DNA from: Trichomonas vaginalis G3
Taxonomy: Eukaryota; Parabasalia; Trichomonadida; Trichomonadidae
NCBI RefSeq assembly: GCF_026262505.1
Contig: NC_067208.1
Span: 17,865,962-17,929,961 of the forward strand
DNA length: 64,000 nt
Reading direction: 5' to 3'
The first letter of the stretch is position 1. The number at the start of each line of letters is the position of its first letter. A program made the position numbers and the translations under genes. Positions 34,100 through 49,400 of this stretch are shown piece by piece. The notes below the pieces were generated by a model. The model had not been told where the DNA came from, searched no databases, and saw only the letters and a list, made by a program, of their open reading frames with translations.

Positions 34100-37000
34100 A
34101 TTATTATGTTCATAGACTTCATCGTATATGTTTTGTCACATGAGAGTATATGTTTTGTCATGATTTAATCGTACATGTTTTGTCAAGACTTCTTCATCGT
34201 AATGAGCGTATATGTTTTGTGAAGAATATAGCAAACCGCCTGAATTCAGACGTTTGCTTTTTATACAAAATTCACACAGGAAAATTCTTGAGTTTTGGTT
34301 GAAAGAATACGGTCAAGCCAAAAGTGGCTCGACTCAAAACAACATTTTATGAGCTTACTAAGGCATTTATGAATGAATTCAAAGGTATTTGCATACATCC
34401 GACTCGTTCATTTTGTTGCTGAATGGTGCTCTGTAAAGTATGCATTTTATGTCAAAGATATTATGGACTCCATAGATAAGAAGTTCATGAGAAGTTAGAT
34501 GAAGAAGAACTCGAAGATACAGTAGAGAATGCAAAACATTTTTGACGAAGTGAAGATCTTCACTTCGTCAAAATGTGATTTTGTGAAATAATAGCAACCG
34601 CCTGAAAATTCAGACGGTTGCTTTTTATATACAAAATTCACACGGCGGAAAATTCTTGAGTTTGGGTTGAAAGAATACGGTCAAGCCAAAAGTGGCTCGA
34701 CCTTCAAAACAAACATTTTATGAGCACTAAGGCATTTATGAATGAATTCAAAGGTATTTGCATACATCCTGACCTCGTTCATTTTGTTGCTGAATGGTGC
34801 TCTGTAAAGTATGCATTTTATGTCAAAGATATTATGGACTCCATAGATAAGAAAGTTCATGAGAAGTTAGATGAAGAAGAACTCGAAGATACAGTAGAGA
34901 ATGCAAAACTTTTTTGACGAAGTGAAGATCTTCACTTCGTCAAAATGTGATGCAAAAACAAGCATTTTATGAGCTTACTAAGGCATTTATGAATGAATTC
35001 AAAGGTATTTGCATACATCCTGACCTCGTTCATTTTGTTGTTGAATTCAGCAAAAATAATGTTTAGGGTAGATGGTTTTTAGGTGTCACTACGTCACCAT
35101 GTCACCAGGTTAATTAACTTCTCTTAAAATTACTGAACATGACATTTAGACAACAGTCCAGGAAATAAACTTCTTCGTAAATGTTTTGTCATATTTAATC
35201 GTAAATGTTTTGTCATGATTTCATCGTATATGTTTTGTCAAGGTTTCTTCGTATATGTTTTGTCATGATTTAATTCGTATATGTTTTTGTCATGATTTAA
35301 TCGTATATGTTTTGTCAAACATGAACGTAAATGTTTTGTCAAACATGAACGTAAATGTTTTGTCATGATTTAATCGTAATGAGTGTAAATGATTTCATAT
35401 AATTGCTTACCCTCGGAAAACCGAGAGAAGAGATTCCATATGAAAATCGCAAGAATTTGGCTCCTGGTTTGAAATATTATTATGTTCATAGACTTCATCG
35501 TATATGTTTTGTCAAACATGAGCGTATATGTTTTGTCATGATTTAATCGTACATGTTTTGTCATGATTTCATCGTATATGCTTTGTCATGATGATTTCAT
35601 CGAAACTAAACGTATATGTTTTGTCATGATTTCATCGTAATGTTTTGTATGATTTCATCGTAAGTGTAAATGAACCAAAATAATGTTTACGTTCATGTTT
35701 GACAACACAGCAGGGGAGATTTATGAATTATTTTTCGAAGAAACTGAAGGTGTCACTATGTCACCATGTGTCACGGTAATTAACTTCTCTGAAAAAATGA
35801 GACAACATGACATTTTGACAACAACACAGGAATAAATGTTTACGTATATGTTTTGTCATGATTTAATCGTATATGTTTTGTCATGATTAATCGTATATGT
35901 TTTGTCATGACTTTTGTAATGAACGTAATGTTTTGTCAAACTCTCGTATATGTTTGTCATGATTTAATCGTATAATGTTTTCAATGAACGTAATGTTTGA
36001 ACTGACTAAATGTAATTTAATCGTAATGAGTGTAAATGATTCATAAATTGTTACTCGGAAAACCAGAGAAAGATTCCAATGAAAATCGCAAGAATTTGGC
36101 TCCTGGTTTGAAATATTATTATGTTCATAGACTTCATCGTATATGTTTTGTCAAACATGACGTATATGTTTTGTCATGATTTAATCGTACATGTTTTGTC
36201 AAGACTTCTTCATCGTATGAGCGTATATGTTTTGTGAAGAATATAGCAACCGCCTGAATTCAGACGGTTGCTTTTTATACAAAATTAACACAGGAAATTC
36301 TTGAGTTTGGTTGAAATAGGTCAAGCCAAAAGTGGCTCGACCTCAAAACAACAATTTTATGAGCTACTAAGGCATTTATGATGAATTCAAAGGTATTTGA
36401 TACATCCTGACCTCGTTCATTTGTTGCTGAATGGTGCTCTGTAAAGTATGCATTTTATGTCAAAGATATTATGGACTCCATAGATAAGAAAGAGTTCATG
36501 AGAAGTTAGATGAAGAAGAACTCGAAGATACAGTAGAGAATGCAAAACATTTTTGACGAAGTGAAGATCTTCACTTCGTCAAAATGTGTATGCAAAAACA
36601 AGCATTTTATGAGCTTACTAAGGCATTTATGAATGAATTCAAAGGTATTTGCATACATCCTGACCTCGTTCATTTTGTTGTTGAATTCAGCAAAAATAAT
36701 GTTTAGGGTAGATGGTTTTAGGTGTCACTACGTCACCATGTCACCAGGTTAATTAACTTCTCTTAAAATTACTGACAACATGACATTTAGACACAGCCAC
36801 CAGGAAATAAACTTCTTCGTAAATGTTTTGTCATGATTTAATTCGTAAAATGTTTTGTCATGATTTCATCCGTATATGTTTTTCAAGGTTTCTTCGTATA
36901 TGGTTTGTCATGATTTAATCGTATATGTTTTTTTGTCATGATTTTAATCGTATATGTTTTGTCAAACATGAACGTAAATGTTTTGTCAAACATGAACGTA

Positions 37001-39100
37001 AATATAGTATTGTCATGATTATATGTCAATTGAGTGTAAATGATTCATATAATTGCTTACCTCGGAAAACCGAGAGAAGAGATTCCATATGAAAATCGCA
37101 AGAATTTGGCTCCTGGTTGAAATATTATTATGTTCATAGACTTCATCGTATATGTTTTGTCAAACATGAGCGTATATGTTTTGTCATGATTTAATCGTAC
37201 ATGTTTTGTCAAGACTTCTTCATCGTAATGAGCGTATATGTTTTGTGAAGAATATAGCAACCGCCTGAATTCAGACGGTTGCTTTTTATAAAAATTCACA
37301 CAGGAAAATTCTTGAGTTTTGGTTGAAAGAATACGGTCAAGCCAAAAGTGGCTCGACTTCAAAAACAAACATTTTATGAGCTTACTAAGGCATTTATGAA
37401 TGAATTCAAGGTATTTGCATACATCCTGACCTCGTTCATTTTGTTGCTGAATGGTGCTCTGTAAAGTATGCATTTTAGTCAAAGATATTATGGACTCCAT
37501 AGATAAGAAAGTTCATGAGAAGTTAGATGAAGAAGAACTCGAAGATACAGTAGAGAATGCAAAACATTTTTGACGAAGTGAAGATCTCACTTCGTCAAAA
37601 TGTGATGCAAAAACAAGCATTTTATGAGCTTACTAAGGCATTTATGATGATTCAAAGGTATTTGCATACATCCTGACCTCGTTCATTTTGTTGTTGAATT
37701 CAGCAAAAATAATGTTTAGGGTAGATGGTTTTAGGGTCACAACGTCACCATGTCACCAGTTAATTAACTTCTCTTAAAATTACTGACAACATGACATTAG
37801 ACAACAGTCCAGGAAATAAACTTCTTCGTAATGTTTTGTCATGATTTAATCGTAAATGTTTTGTCATGATTTCATCGTATATGTTTTGTCAAGGTTTTCT
37901 TCGTATATGTTTTGTCATGATTTAATCGTATATTTTTTTGTCATGATTAAATCGTATATGTTTTGTCAAACATGAACGTAAATGTTTTGTCAAACATGAA
38001 CGTAAATGTTTTTCATGATTTAATCGAATGAGTGTAAATGATTTCATATAATTGCTTACCTCGGAAAACCGAGAGAAGAGATTCCATAATGAAAATCGCA
38101 AGAATTGGCTCCTGGTTTGAAATATTATTATGTTCATAGACTTCATCGTATATGTTTTGTCAACAACATGAGCGTATATGTTTTGTCATGATTTACACGT
38201 ACATGTTTTTTGTCATGATTTCATGTATATGTTTGTCATGATTTAATCGTAAAATGTTTTGTCATGATTTCATCGTAAATGTTTTGTCATAGATTCTCGT
38301 AAATGTTTTGTCATGATTCATCGTATATGTTTTGTCATGATTTAATCGTATATGTTTTTGTCATGATTTAATCGTAATATGTTTTGTCAAACATGAACGT
38401 AAATGTTTTGTCAAACATGAACGTAAATTGTTTGTCATGATTTAATCGTAGAGTGTAAATGATTTCATATAATTGCTTACCTCGGAAAACCGAGAGAAGA
38501 GATTCCATATGAAAATCGCAAGAATTTGGCTCCTGGTTTGAAATATTATTATGTTCAATGACTTCATCGTATATGTTTTTGTCCAAACATGAGCGTAATA
38601 ATGTTTTGTCATGATTTCATCGTACATGTTTTTGTCATGAATTCATCGTAAATGAGTGTAAATGAACCAAAAATAATGTTTACGTTCATGTTTGACAACA
38701 CAGCAGGGGAAGGCATTTATGAATTATTTTCGAAAGAACTGAAGGTGTCACTATGTCACCATGTGTCACTCGGTTAATTAACTTCTCTGAAAAATGAGAC
38801 AACATGACATTTTGACAACAACACACGAAAATAAATGTTTACGTATATGTTTTGTCAGATTTCGTATATGTTTTGTCATGATTTAATCGTATATGTTTTG
38901 TCATGATTTAATCGTATTTTTGTCAATGACTTCTTCGTAATGACGTATATGTTTTGTCAAGACTTCTTCGTATATGTTTTGTCAAACATGACGTATATGT
39001 TTTGTCATGATTTAATCGTACATGTTTTGTCAAGACTTCTTCATCGTAATGAGCGTATATGTTTTGTGAAGAATATAGCAACCGCCTGAATTCAGACGGT
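34100..39100 (+). repeat. Array block 2: indel-dense, irregular units
   Basis: Units here keep the module order but show many more small differences than the flanking blocks. Spacing is irregular, including two palindromes only about 370 bases apart (near 34,540 and 34,910). Either an older, less homogenised stretch or poorly polished sequence would explain this. Confidence 0.7.
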
Positions 39101-40439
39101 TGCTTTTTATACAAAATTCACACAGGAAAATTCTTGAGTTTTGGTTGAAAGAATACGGTCAGCCAAAAGTGGCTCGACCTCAAAACAAACATTTTATGAG
39201 CTTACTAAGGCATTTATGAATGAATTCAAAGGTATTTGCATACATCCTGACCTCGTTCATTTTGTTGCTGAATGGTGCTTGTAAAGTAGCATTTTATGTC
39301 AAAGATATTATGGACTCCATAGATAAGAAAGTTCATGAGAAGTTAGATGAAGAAGAACTCGAAGATACAGTAGAGAATGCAAAACATTTTGACGAAGTGA
39401 AGATCTTCACTTCGTCAAAATGTGATGCAAAAACAAGCATTTTATGAGCTTACTAAGGCATTTATGAATGAATTCAAAGGTATTTGCATACATCCTGACC
39501 TCGTTCATTTTGTTGTTGAATTCAGCAAAAATAATGTTTAGGGTAGATGGTTTTTTAGGTGTCACTACGTCACCAATGTCACCAGGTTAATTAACTTCTC
39601 TTAAAATTACTGACAACATGACATTTAGACAACAGTCCAGGAAATAAACTTCTTCGTAAATGTTTTGTCATGATTTAATCGTAAATGTTTTGTCATGATT
39701 TCATCGTATATGTTTTGTCAAGGTTTCTTCGTATATGTTTTGTCATGATTTAATCGTATATGTTTTTGTCATGATTTAATCGTATATGTTTTGTCAACAT
39801 GAACGTAAATGTTTGTCAAACATGAACGTAAATGTTTTTGTCATGATTTAATCGTAATGAGTGTAAATGATTTCATATAATTGCTTACCTCGGAAAACCG
39901 AGAGAAGAGATTCCATATGAAAATCGCAAGAATTTGGCTCCTGGTTTGAAAATATAATTATGTTCATAGACTTCATCGTATATGTTTTGTCAAACATGAG
40001 CGTATATAGTTTTTGTCATGATTTAAATCGTACATGTTTTGTCAAGACTTCTTCATCGTAATGAGCGTATAATGTTTTGTGAAGAATATAGCAACCGCCT
40101 GAATTCAGACGGTTGCTTTTTATACAAATTCACACAGGAAAATTCTTGAGTTTTGGTTGAAAGAATACGGTCAAGCCAAAAGTGGCTCGACCTCAAAACA
40201 AACATTTTATGAGCTTACTAAGGCATTTATGAATGAATTCAAAGGTATTTGCATACATCCTGACCTCGTTCATTTTGTTGCTGAATGGTGCTCTGTAAAG
40301 TATGCATTTTATGTCAAAGATATTATGGACTCCATAGATAAGAAAGTTCATGAGAAGTTAGATGAAGAAAAACTCGAAGATACAGTAGAGAATGCAAAAC
40401 ATTTTTGACGAAGTGAAGATCTTCACTTCGTCAAAATGT

Positions 40440-43400
40440 GATGCAAAAACAAGCATTTTATGAGCTTACTAAGGCATTTATGAATGAATTCAAAGGTATT
40501 TGCATACATCCTGACCTCGTTCATTTTGTTGTTGAATTCAGCAAAAATAATGTTTAGGGTAGATGGTTTATATGTTTTGTCATGATTTAATCGTAAATGT
40601 TTTGTCAAGACTTTCGTAAATGTTTTGTCATGATTTCATCGTATATGTTTTGTCATGATTTAATCGTATATGTTTTGTCATGATTTAATCGTATGTTTTT
40701 GTCAAACATGAACGTAAATGTTTTGTCAAACATGAACGTAAATGTTTTGTCATGATTTAATCGTAATGAGTGGTAAATGATTTCAATATAATTGCTTACC
40801 TCGGAAAACCGAGAGAAGAGATTCCATATGAAAATCGCAAGAATTTGGCTCCTGGTTTGAATATTATTATGTTCATAGACTTCATCGTATATGTTTTGTC
40901 AAACATGAGCGTATATGTTTTGTCATGATTTAATCGTACATGTTTTGTCATGATTTCATCGTATATGCTTTGTCATGATGATTTCATCGAAACTAAACGT
41001 ATATGTTTTGTCATGATTTCATCGTACATGTTTTGTCAAGATTTCATCGTAATGAGTGTAAATGAACCAAAAATAATGTTTACGTTCATGTTTGACAACA
41101 CAGCAGGGGAAGGCATTTATGAATTATTTTCGAAGAACTGAAGGTGTCACTAGTCACCATTGTGTCACTCGGTTAAATTAACTTCTCTGAAAAAATGAGA
41201 CAACATGACATTTTGACAACAACACAGGAAATAAATGTTTACGTATATGTTTTGTCAAGACTTCTTCGTATATGTTTTGTCATGATTTAATCGTATATGT
41301 TTTGTCATGATTTAATCGTATATGTTTTGTCATGACTTCTTCGTAATGAACGTATATGTTTTGTCAAGACTTCTTCGTATATGTTTTGTCATGATTTAAT
41401 CGTATATGTTTTGTCATGATTTAATCGTACATGTTTTGTCAAGACTTCTTCATCGTAATGAGCGTATATGTTTTGTGAAGAATATAGCAACCGCCTGAAT
41501 TCAGACGGTTGCTTTTTATACAAAATTCACACAGGAAAATTCTTGAGTTTTGGTTGAAAGAATACGGTCAAGCCAAAAGTGGCTCGACCTCAAAACAAAC
41601 ATTTTATGAGCTTACTAAGCATTTATGAATGAATTCAAAGGTATTTGCATACATCCTGACCTCGTTCATTTTGTTGCTGAATGGTGCTCTGTAAAGTATG
41701 CATTTTATGTCAAAGATATTATGGACTCCATAGATAAGAAAGTTCATGAGAAGTTAGATGAAAGAACTCGAAGATACAGTAGAGAATGCAAAAATTTTTG
41801 ACGAAGTGAAGATCTTCACTTCGTCAAAATTGATGCAAAAACAAGCATTTTATGAGCTTACTAAGGCATTTATGAATGAATTCAAAGGTATTTGCATACA
41901 TCCTGACTCGTTCATTTTGTTGTTGAATTCAGCAAAAATAATGTTTAGGGTAGATGGTTTTTAGGTGTCACTACGTCACCATGTCACCAGGTTAATTAAC
42001 TTCTCTTAAAATTACTGACAACATGACATTTAGACAACAGTCCAGGAAATAAACTTCTTCGTAAATGTTTTGTCATGATTTTAATCGTAAATGTTTTGTC
42101 ATGATTTCATCGTATATGTTTTGTCAAGGTTTCTTCGTATATGTTTTGTCATGATTTAATCGTATATGTTTTTGTCATGATTTAATCGTATATGTTTTGT
42201 CAAAACATGAACGTAAATGTTTTGTCAAACATGAACGTAAATGTTTTGTCATGATTTAATCGTAATGAGTGTAAATGATTTCATATAATTGCTTACCTCG
42301 GAAAACCGAGAGAAGAGATTCCATATGAAAATCGCAAGAATTTGGCTCCTGGTTTGAAATATTATTATGTTCATAGACTTCATCGTATATGTTTTGTCAA
42401 ACATGAGCGTATATGTTTTGTCATGATTTCATCGTACATGTTTTGTCATGATTTCATCGTATATGCTTTGTCATGATGATTTCATCGAAACTAAACGTAT
42501 ATGTTTTGTCATGATTTATCGTAATGTTTTGTCATGATTTCATCGTAATGAGTGTAAATGAACCAAAAATAATGTTTACGTTCATGTTTGACAACACAGC
42601 AGGGGAAGGCATTTATGAATTATTTTCGAAGAACTGAAGGTGTCACTATGTCACCATGTGTCACTCGGTTAATTAACTTCTCTGAAAAAATGAGACAACA
42701 TGACATTTTGACAACAACACAGGAAATAAATGTTTACGTATATGTTTTGTCAAGACTTCTTCGTATATGTTTTGTCATGATTTAATCGTATATGTTTTGT
42801 CATGATTTAATCGTATATGTTTTGTCAAGACTTCTTCAATCGTAATGAGCGTAAATGTTTTGTCATGATTTCATCGTAATGTTTTGTCAAGATTCTTCGT
42901 ATATGTTTTGTCATGATTTAATCGTACATGTTTTTGTCAAGACTTCTTCATCGTAATGAGCGTATATGTTTTGTGAAGAATATAGCAACCGCCTGAATTC
43001 AGACGGTTGCTTTTTATACAAAATTCACACAGGAAAATTCTTGAGTTTTGGTTGAAAGAATACGGTCAAGCCAAAAGTGGCTCGACCTCAAAACAAACAT
43101 TTTATGAGCTTACTAAGGCATTTATGAATGAATTCAAAGGTATTTGCATACATCCTGACCTCGTTCATTTTGTTGCTGAATGGTGCTCTGTAAAGTATGC
43201 ATTTTATGTCAAAGATATTATGGACTCCATAGATAAGAAAGTTCATGAGAAGTTAGATGAAGAAGAACTCGAAGATACAGTAGAGAATGCAAAACATTTT
43301 TGACGAAGTGAAGATCTTCACTTCGTCAAAATGTGATGCAAAAACAAGCATTTTATGAGCTTACTAAGGCATTTATGAATGAATTCAAAGGTATTTGCAT

Positions 43401-46400
43401 ACATCCTGACCTCGTTCATTTTGTTGTTGAATTCAGCAAAAATAATGTTTAGGGTAGATGGTTTTTAGGTGTCACTACGTCACCATGTCACCAGGTTAAT
43501 TAACTTCTCTTAAAATTACTGACAACATGACATTTAGACAACAGTCCAGGAAATAAACTTCTTCGTAAATGTTTTGTCATGATTTAATCGTAAATGTTTT
43601 GTCATGATTTCATCGTATATGTTTTGTCAAGGTTTCTTCGTATATGTTTTGTCATGATTTAATCGTATATGTTTTTTGTCATGATTTAATCGTATATGTT
43701 TTGTCAAACATGAACGTAAATGTTTTGTCAAACATGAACGTAAATGTTTTGTCATGATTTAATCGTAATGAGTGTAAATGATTTCATATAATTGCTTACC
43801 TCGGAAAACCGAGAGAAGAGATTCCATATGAAAATCGCAAGAATTTGGCTCCTGGTTTGAAATATTATTATGTTCATAGACTTCATCGTATATGTTTTGT
43901 CAAACATGAGCGTATATGTTTTGTCATGATTTCATCGTACATGTTTTGTCATGATTTCATCGTATATGCTTTGTCATGATGATTTCATCGAAACTAAACG
44001 TATATGTTTTGTCATGATTTCATCGTACATGTTTTGTCAAGATTTCATCGTAATGAGTGTAAATGAACCAAAAATAATGTTTACGTTCATGTTTGACAAC
44101 ACAGCAGGGGAAGGCATTTATGAATTATTTTCGAAGAACTGAAGGTGTCACTATGTCACCATGTGTCACTCGGTTAATTAACTTCTCTGAAAAATGAGAC
44201 AACATGACATTTTGACAACAACACAGGAAATAAATGTTTACGTATATGTTTTGTCATGATTTTAATCGTATAGTGTTTTGTCATGATTTAATCGTATATG
44301 TTTTGTCATGACTTCTTCGTAATGAACGTTAAATGTTTTGTCAGATTTCATCGTAATGTTTTGTCAAGATTTTCGTATATGTTTTGTCATGATTTAATCG
44401 TACATGTTTTGTCAAGACTTCTTCATCGTAATGAGCGTATATGTTTTGTGAAGAATATAGCAACCGCCTGAATTCAGACGGTTGCTTTTTATACAAAATT
44501 CACACAGGAAAATTCTTGAGTTTTGGTTGAAAGAATACGGTCAAGCCAAAAGTGGCTCGACCTCAAAACAAACATTTTATGAGCTTACTAAGGCATTTAT
44601 GAATGAATTCAAAGGTATTTGCATACATCCTGACCTCGTTCATTTTGTTGCTGAATGGTGCTCTGTAAAGTATGCATTTTATGTCAAAGATATTATGGAC
44701 TCCATAGATAAGAAAGTTCATGAGAAGTTAGATGAAGAAGAACTCGAAGATACAGTAGAGAATGCAAAACATTTTTGACGAAGTGAAGATCTTCACTTCG
44801 TCAAAATGTGATGCAAAAACAAGCATTTTATGAGCTTACTAAGGCATTTATGAATGAATTCAAAGGTATTTGCATACATCCTGACCTCGTTCATTTTGTT
44901 GTTGAATTCAGCAAAAATAATGTTTAGGGTAGATGGTTTTTAGGTGTCACTACGTCACCATGTCACCAGGTTAATTAACTTCTCTTAAAATTACTGACAA
45001 CATGACATTTAGACAACAGTCCAGGAAATAAACTTCTTCGTAAATGTTTTGTCATGACTTTTCGTAAATGTTTTGTCATGATTTCATCGTATATGTTTTG
45101 TCAAGGTTTCTTCGTATATGTTTTGTCATGATTTAATCGTATATGTTTTTGTCATGATTTAATCGTATATGTTTTGTCAAACATGAACGTAAATGTTTTG
45201 TCAAACATGAACGTAAATGTTTTGTCATGATTTAATCGTAATGAGTGTAAATGATTTCATATAATTGCTTACCTCGGAAAACCGAGAGAGAGAGAGATTC
45301 CATATGAAAATCGCAAGAATTTGGCTCCTGGTTTGAAATATTATTATGTTCATAGACTTCATCGTATATGTTTTGTCAAACATGAGCGTATATGTTTTGT
45401 CATGATTTCAATCGTACATGTTTTGTCATGATTTCATCGTATATGCTTTGTCATGATGATTTCATCGAACTAAACGTATATGTTTTGTCATGATTTATCG
45501 TAATGTTTTGTCATGATTTCATCGTAATGAGTGTAATGAACCAAAAATAATGTTTACGTTCATGTTTGACAACACAGCAGGGGAAGGCATTTATGAATTA
45601 TTTTCGAAGAACTGAAGGTGTCACTATGTCACCATGTGTCACTCGGTTAATTAACTTCTCTGAAAAAATGAGACAACATGACATTTTGACAACAACACAG
45701 GAAATAAATGTTTACGTATATGTTTTGTCAAGACTTCTTCGTATATGTTTTGTCATGATTTAATCGTATATGTTTTGTCATGATTTAATCGTATATGTTT
45801 TGTCAAGACTTCTTCATCGTAATGAGCGTAAATGTTTTTGTCATGATTTCATCGTAAATGTTTTGTCAAGACTTCTTCGTATATGTTTTGTCATGATTTA
45901 ATCGTACATGTTTTGTCAAGACTTCTTCATCGTAATGAGCGTATATGTTTTGTGAAGAATATAGCAACCGCCTGAATTCAGACGGTTGCTTTTTATACAA
46001 AATTCACACAGGAAAATTCTTGAGTTTTGGTTGAAAGAATACGGTCAAGCCAAAAGTGGCTCGACCTCAAAACAAACATTTTATGAGCTTACTAAGGCAT
46101 TTATGAATGAATTTCAAAGGTATTTGCATACATCCTGACCTCGTTCATTTTGTTGCTGAATGGTGCTCTGTAAAGTATGCATTTTATGTCAAAGATATTA
46201 TGGACTCCATAGATAAGAAAGTTCATGAGAAGTTAGATGAAGAAGAACTCGAAGATACAGTAGAGAATGCAAAACATTTTTGACGAAGTGAAGATCTTCA
46301 CTTCGTCAAAATGTGATGCAAAAACAAGCATTTTATGAGCTTACTAAGGCATTTATGAATGAATTCAAAGGTATTTGCATACATCCTGACCTCGTTCATT

Positions 46401-49400
46401 TTGTTGTTGAATTCAGCAAAAATAATGTTTAGGGTAGATGGTTTTTAGGTGTCACTACGTCACCATGTCACCAGGTTAATTAACTTCTCTTAAAATTACT
46501 GACAACATGACATTTAGACAACAGTCCAGGAAATAAACTTCTTCGTAAATGTTTTGTCATGATTTCATCGTAAATGTTTTGTCATGATTTCATCGTATAT
46601 GTTTTGTCAAGGTTTCTTCGTATATGTTTTGTCATGATTTAATCGTATATGTTTTTGTCATGATTTAATCGTATATGTTTTGTCAAACATGAACGTAAAT
46701 GTTTTTGTCAAACATGAACGTAAATGTTTTGTCATGATTTAATCGTAATGAGTGTAAATGATTTCATATAATTGCTTACCTCGGAAAACCGAGAGAAGAG
46801 ATTCCATATGAAAATCGCAAGAATTTGGCTCCTGGTTTGAAATATTATTATGTTCATAGACTTCATCGTATATGTTTTGTCAAACATGAGCGTATATGTT
46901 TTGTCATGATTTAATCGTACATGTTTTGTCAAGACTTCTTCATCGTATATGTTTTGTCAAGATTTCATCGTAATGAGTGTAAATGAACCAAAAATAATGT
47001 TTACGTTCATGTTTGACAACACAGCAGGGGAAGGCATTTATGAATTATTTTCGAAGAACTGAAGGTGTCACTATGTCACCATGTGTCACTCGGTTAATTA
47101 ACTTCTCTGAAAAAATGAGACAACATGACATTTAGACAACAACACAGGAGGAAGGCAGTTATGACTTCATCGTATATGTTTTGTCAAGACTTCTTCGTAT
47201 ATGTTTTGTCATGATTTAATCGTATATGTTTTGTCATGATTTAATCGTATATGTTTTGTCAAGACTTCTTCATCGTAATGAGCGTAAATGTTTTGTCATG
47301 ATTTCATCGTAAATGTTTTGTCAAGACTTCTTCGTAAATGTTTTGTCATGATTTCATCGTATATGTTTTGTCAAGGTTTCTTCGTATATGTTTTGTCATG
47401 ATTTAATCGTATATGTTTTTGTCATGATTTAATCGTATATGTTTTGTCAAACATGAACGTAAATGTTTTGTCAAACATGAACGTAAATGTTTTGTCATGA
47501 TTTAATCGTAATGAGTGTAAATGATTTCATATAATTGCTTACCTCGGAAAACCGAGAGAAGAGATTCCATATGAAAATCGCAAGAATTTGGCTCCTGGTT
47601 TGAAATATTATTATGTTCATAGACTTCATCGTATATGTTTTGTCAAACATGAGCGTATATGTTTTGTCATGATTTCATCGTACATGTTTTGTCATGATTT
47701 CATCGTATATGCTTTGTCATGATGATTTCATCGAAACTAAACGTATATGTTTTGTCATGATTTAATCGTAAATGTTTTGTCATGATTTCATCGTAATGAG
47801 TGTAAATGAACCAAAAATAATGTTTACGTTCATGTTTGACAACACAGCAGGGGAAGGCATTTATGAATTATTTTCGAAGAACTGAAGGTGTCACTATGTC
47901 ACCATGTGTCACTCGGTTAATTAACTTCTCTGAAAAAATGAGACAACATGACATTTTGACAACAACACAGGAAATAAATGTTTACGTATATGTTTTGTCA
48001 AGACTTCTTCGTATATGTTTTGTCATGATTTAATCGTATATGTTTTGTCATGATTTAATCGTACATGTTTTGTCAAGACTTCTTCATCGTAATGAGCGTA
48101 TATGTTTTGTGAAGAATATAGCAACCGCCTGAATTCAGACGGTTGCTTTTTATACAAAATTCACACAGGAAAATTCTTGAGTTTTGGTTGAAAGAATACG
48201 GTCAAGCCAAAAGCGGCTCGACCTCAAAACAAACATTTTATGAGCTTACTAAGGCATTTATGAATGAATTCAAAGGTATTTGCATACATCCTGACCTCGT
48301 TCATTTTGTTGCTGAATGGTGCTCTGTAAAGTATGCATTTTATGTCAAAGATATTATGGACTCCATAGATAAGAAAGTTCATGAGAAGTTAGATGAAGAA
48401 GAACTCGAAGATACAGTAGAGAATGCAAAACATTTTTGACGAAGTGAAGATCTTCACTTCGTCAAAATGTGATGCAAAAACAAGCATTTTATGAGCTTAC
48501 TAAGGCATTTATGAATGAATTCAAAGGTATTTGCATACATCCTGACCTCGTTCATTTTGTTGTTGAATTCAGCAAAAATAATGTTTAGGGTAGATGGTTT
48601 TTAGGTGTCACTACGTCACCATGTCACCAGGTTAATTAACTTCTCTTAAAATTACTGACAACATGACATTTAGACAACAGTCCAGGAAATAAACTTCTTC
48701 GTAAATGTTTTGTCATGATTTAATCGTAAATGTTTTGTCATGATTTCATCGTATATGTTTTGTCAAGGTTTCTTCGTATATGTTTTGTCATGATTTAATC
48801 GTATATGTTTTTGTCATGATTTAATCGTATATGTTTTGTCAAACATGAACGTAAATGTTTTGTCAAACATGAACGTAAATGTTTTGTCATGATTTAATCG
48901 TAATGAGTGTAAATGATTTCATATAATTGCTTACCTCGGAAAACCGAGAGAAGAGATTCCATATGAAAATCGCAAGAATTTGGCTCCTGGTTTGAAATAT
49001 TATTATGTTCATAGACTTCATCGTATATGTTTTGTCAAACATGAGCGTATATGTTTTGTCATGATTTCATCGTACATGTTTTGTCATGATTTCATCGTAT
49101 ATGCTTTGTCATGATGATTTCATCGAAACTAAACGTATATGTTTTGTCATGATTTCATCGTACATGTTTTGTCAAGATTTCATCGTAATGAGTGTAAATG
49201 AACCAAAAATAATGTTTACGTTCATGTTTGACAACACAGCAGGGGAAGGCATTTATGAATTATTTTCGAAGAACTGAAGGTGTCACTATGTCACCATGTG
49301 TCACTCGGTTAATTAACTTCTCTGAAAAAATGAGACAACATGACATTTTGACAACAACACAGGAAATAAATGTTTACGTATATGTTTTGTCAAGACTTCT

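Larger units (their letters stand above)
7296..34100 (+). repeat. Array block 1: mixed 1.01-kb and 1.8-2.1-kb units
   Basis: Distances between successive palindromes are mostly about 1,010 or 1,900-2,130 bases, with a few at 1,280 and 1,440. The short unit is A-B-C-repeats-E-repeats. The long unit carries one or more extra E blocks and usually a G module. G copies in this block lie near 10,366, 13,540, 16,905, 19,025, 22,165, 24,290, 27,135, 30,080 and 33,645. Confidence 0.85.
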
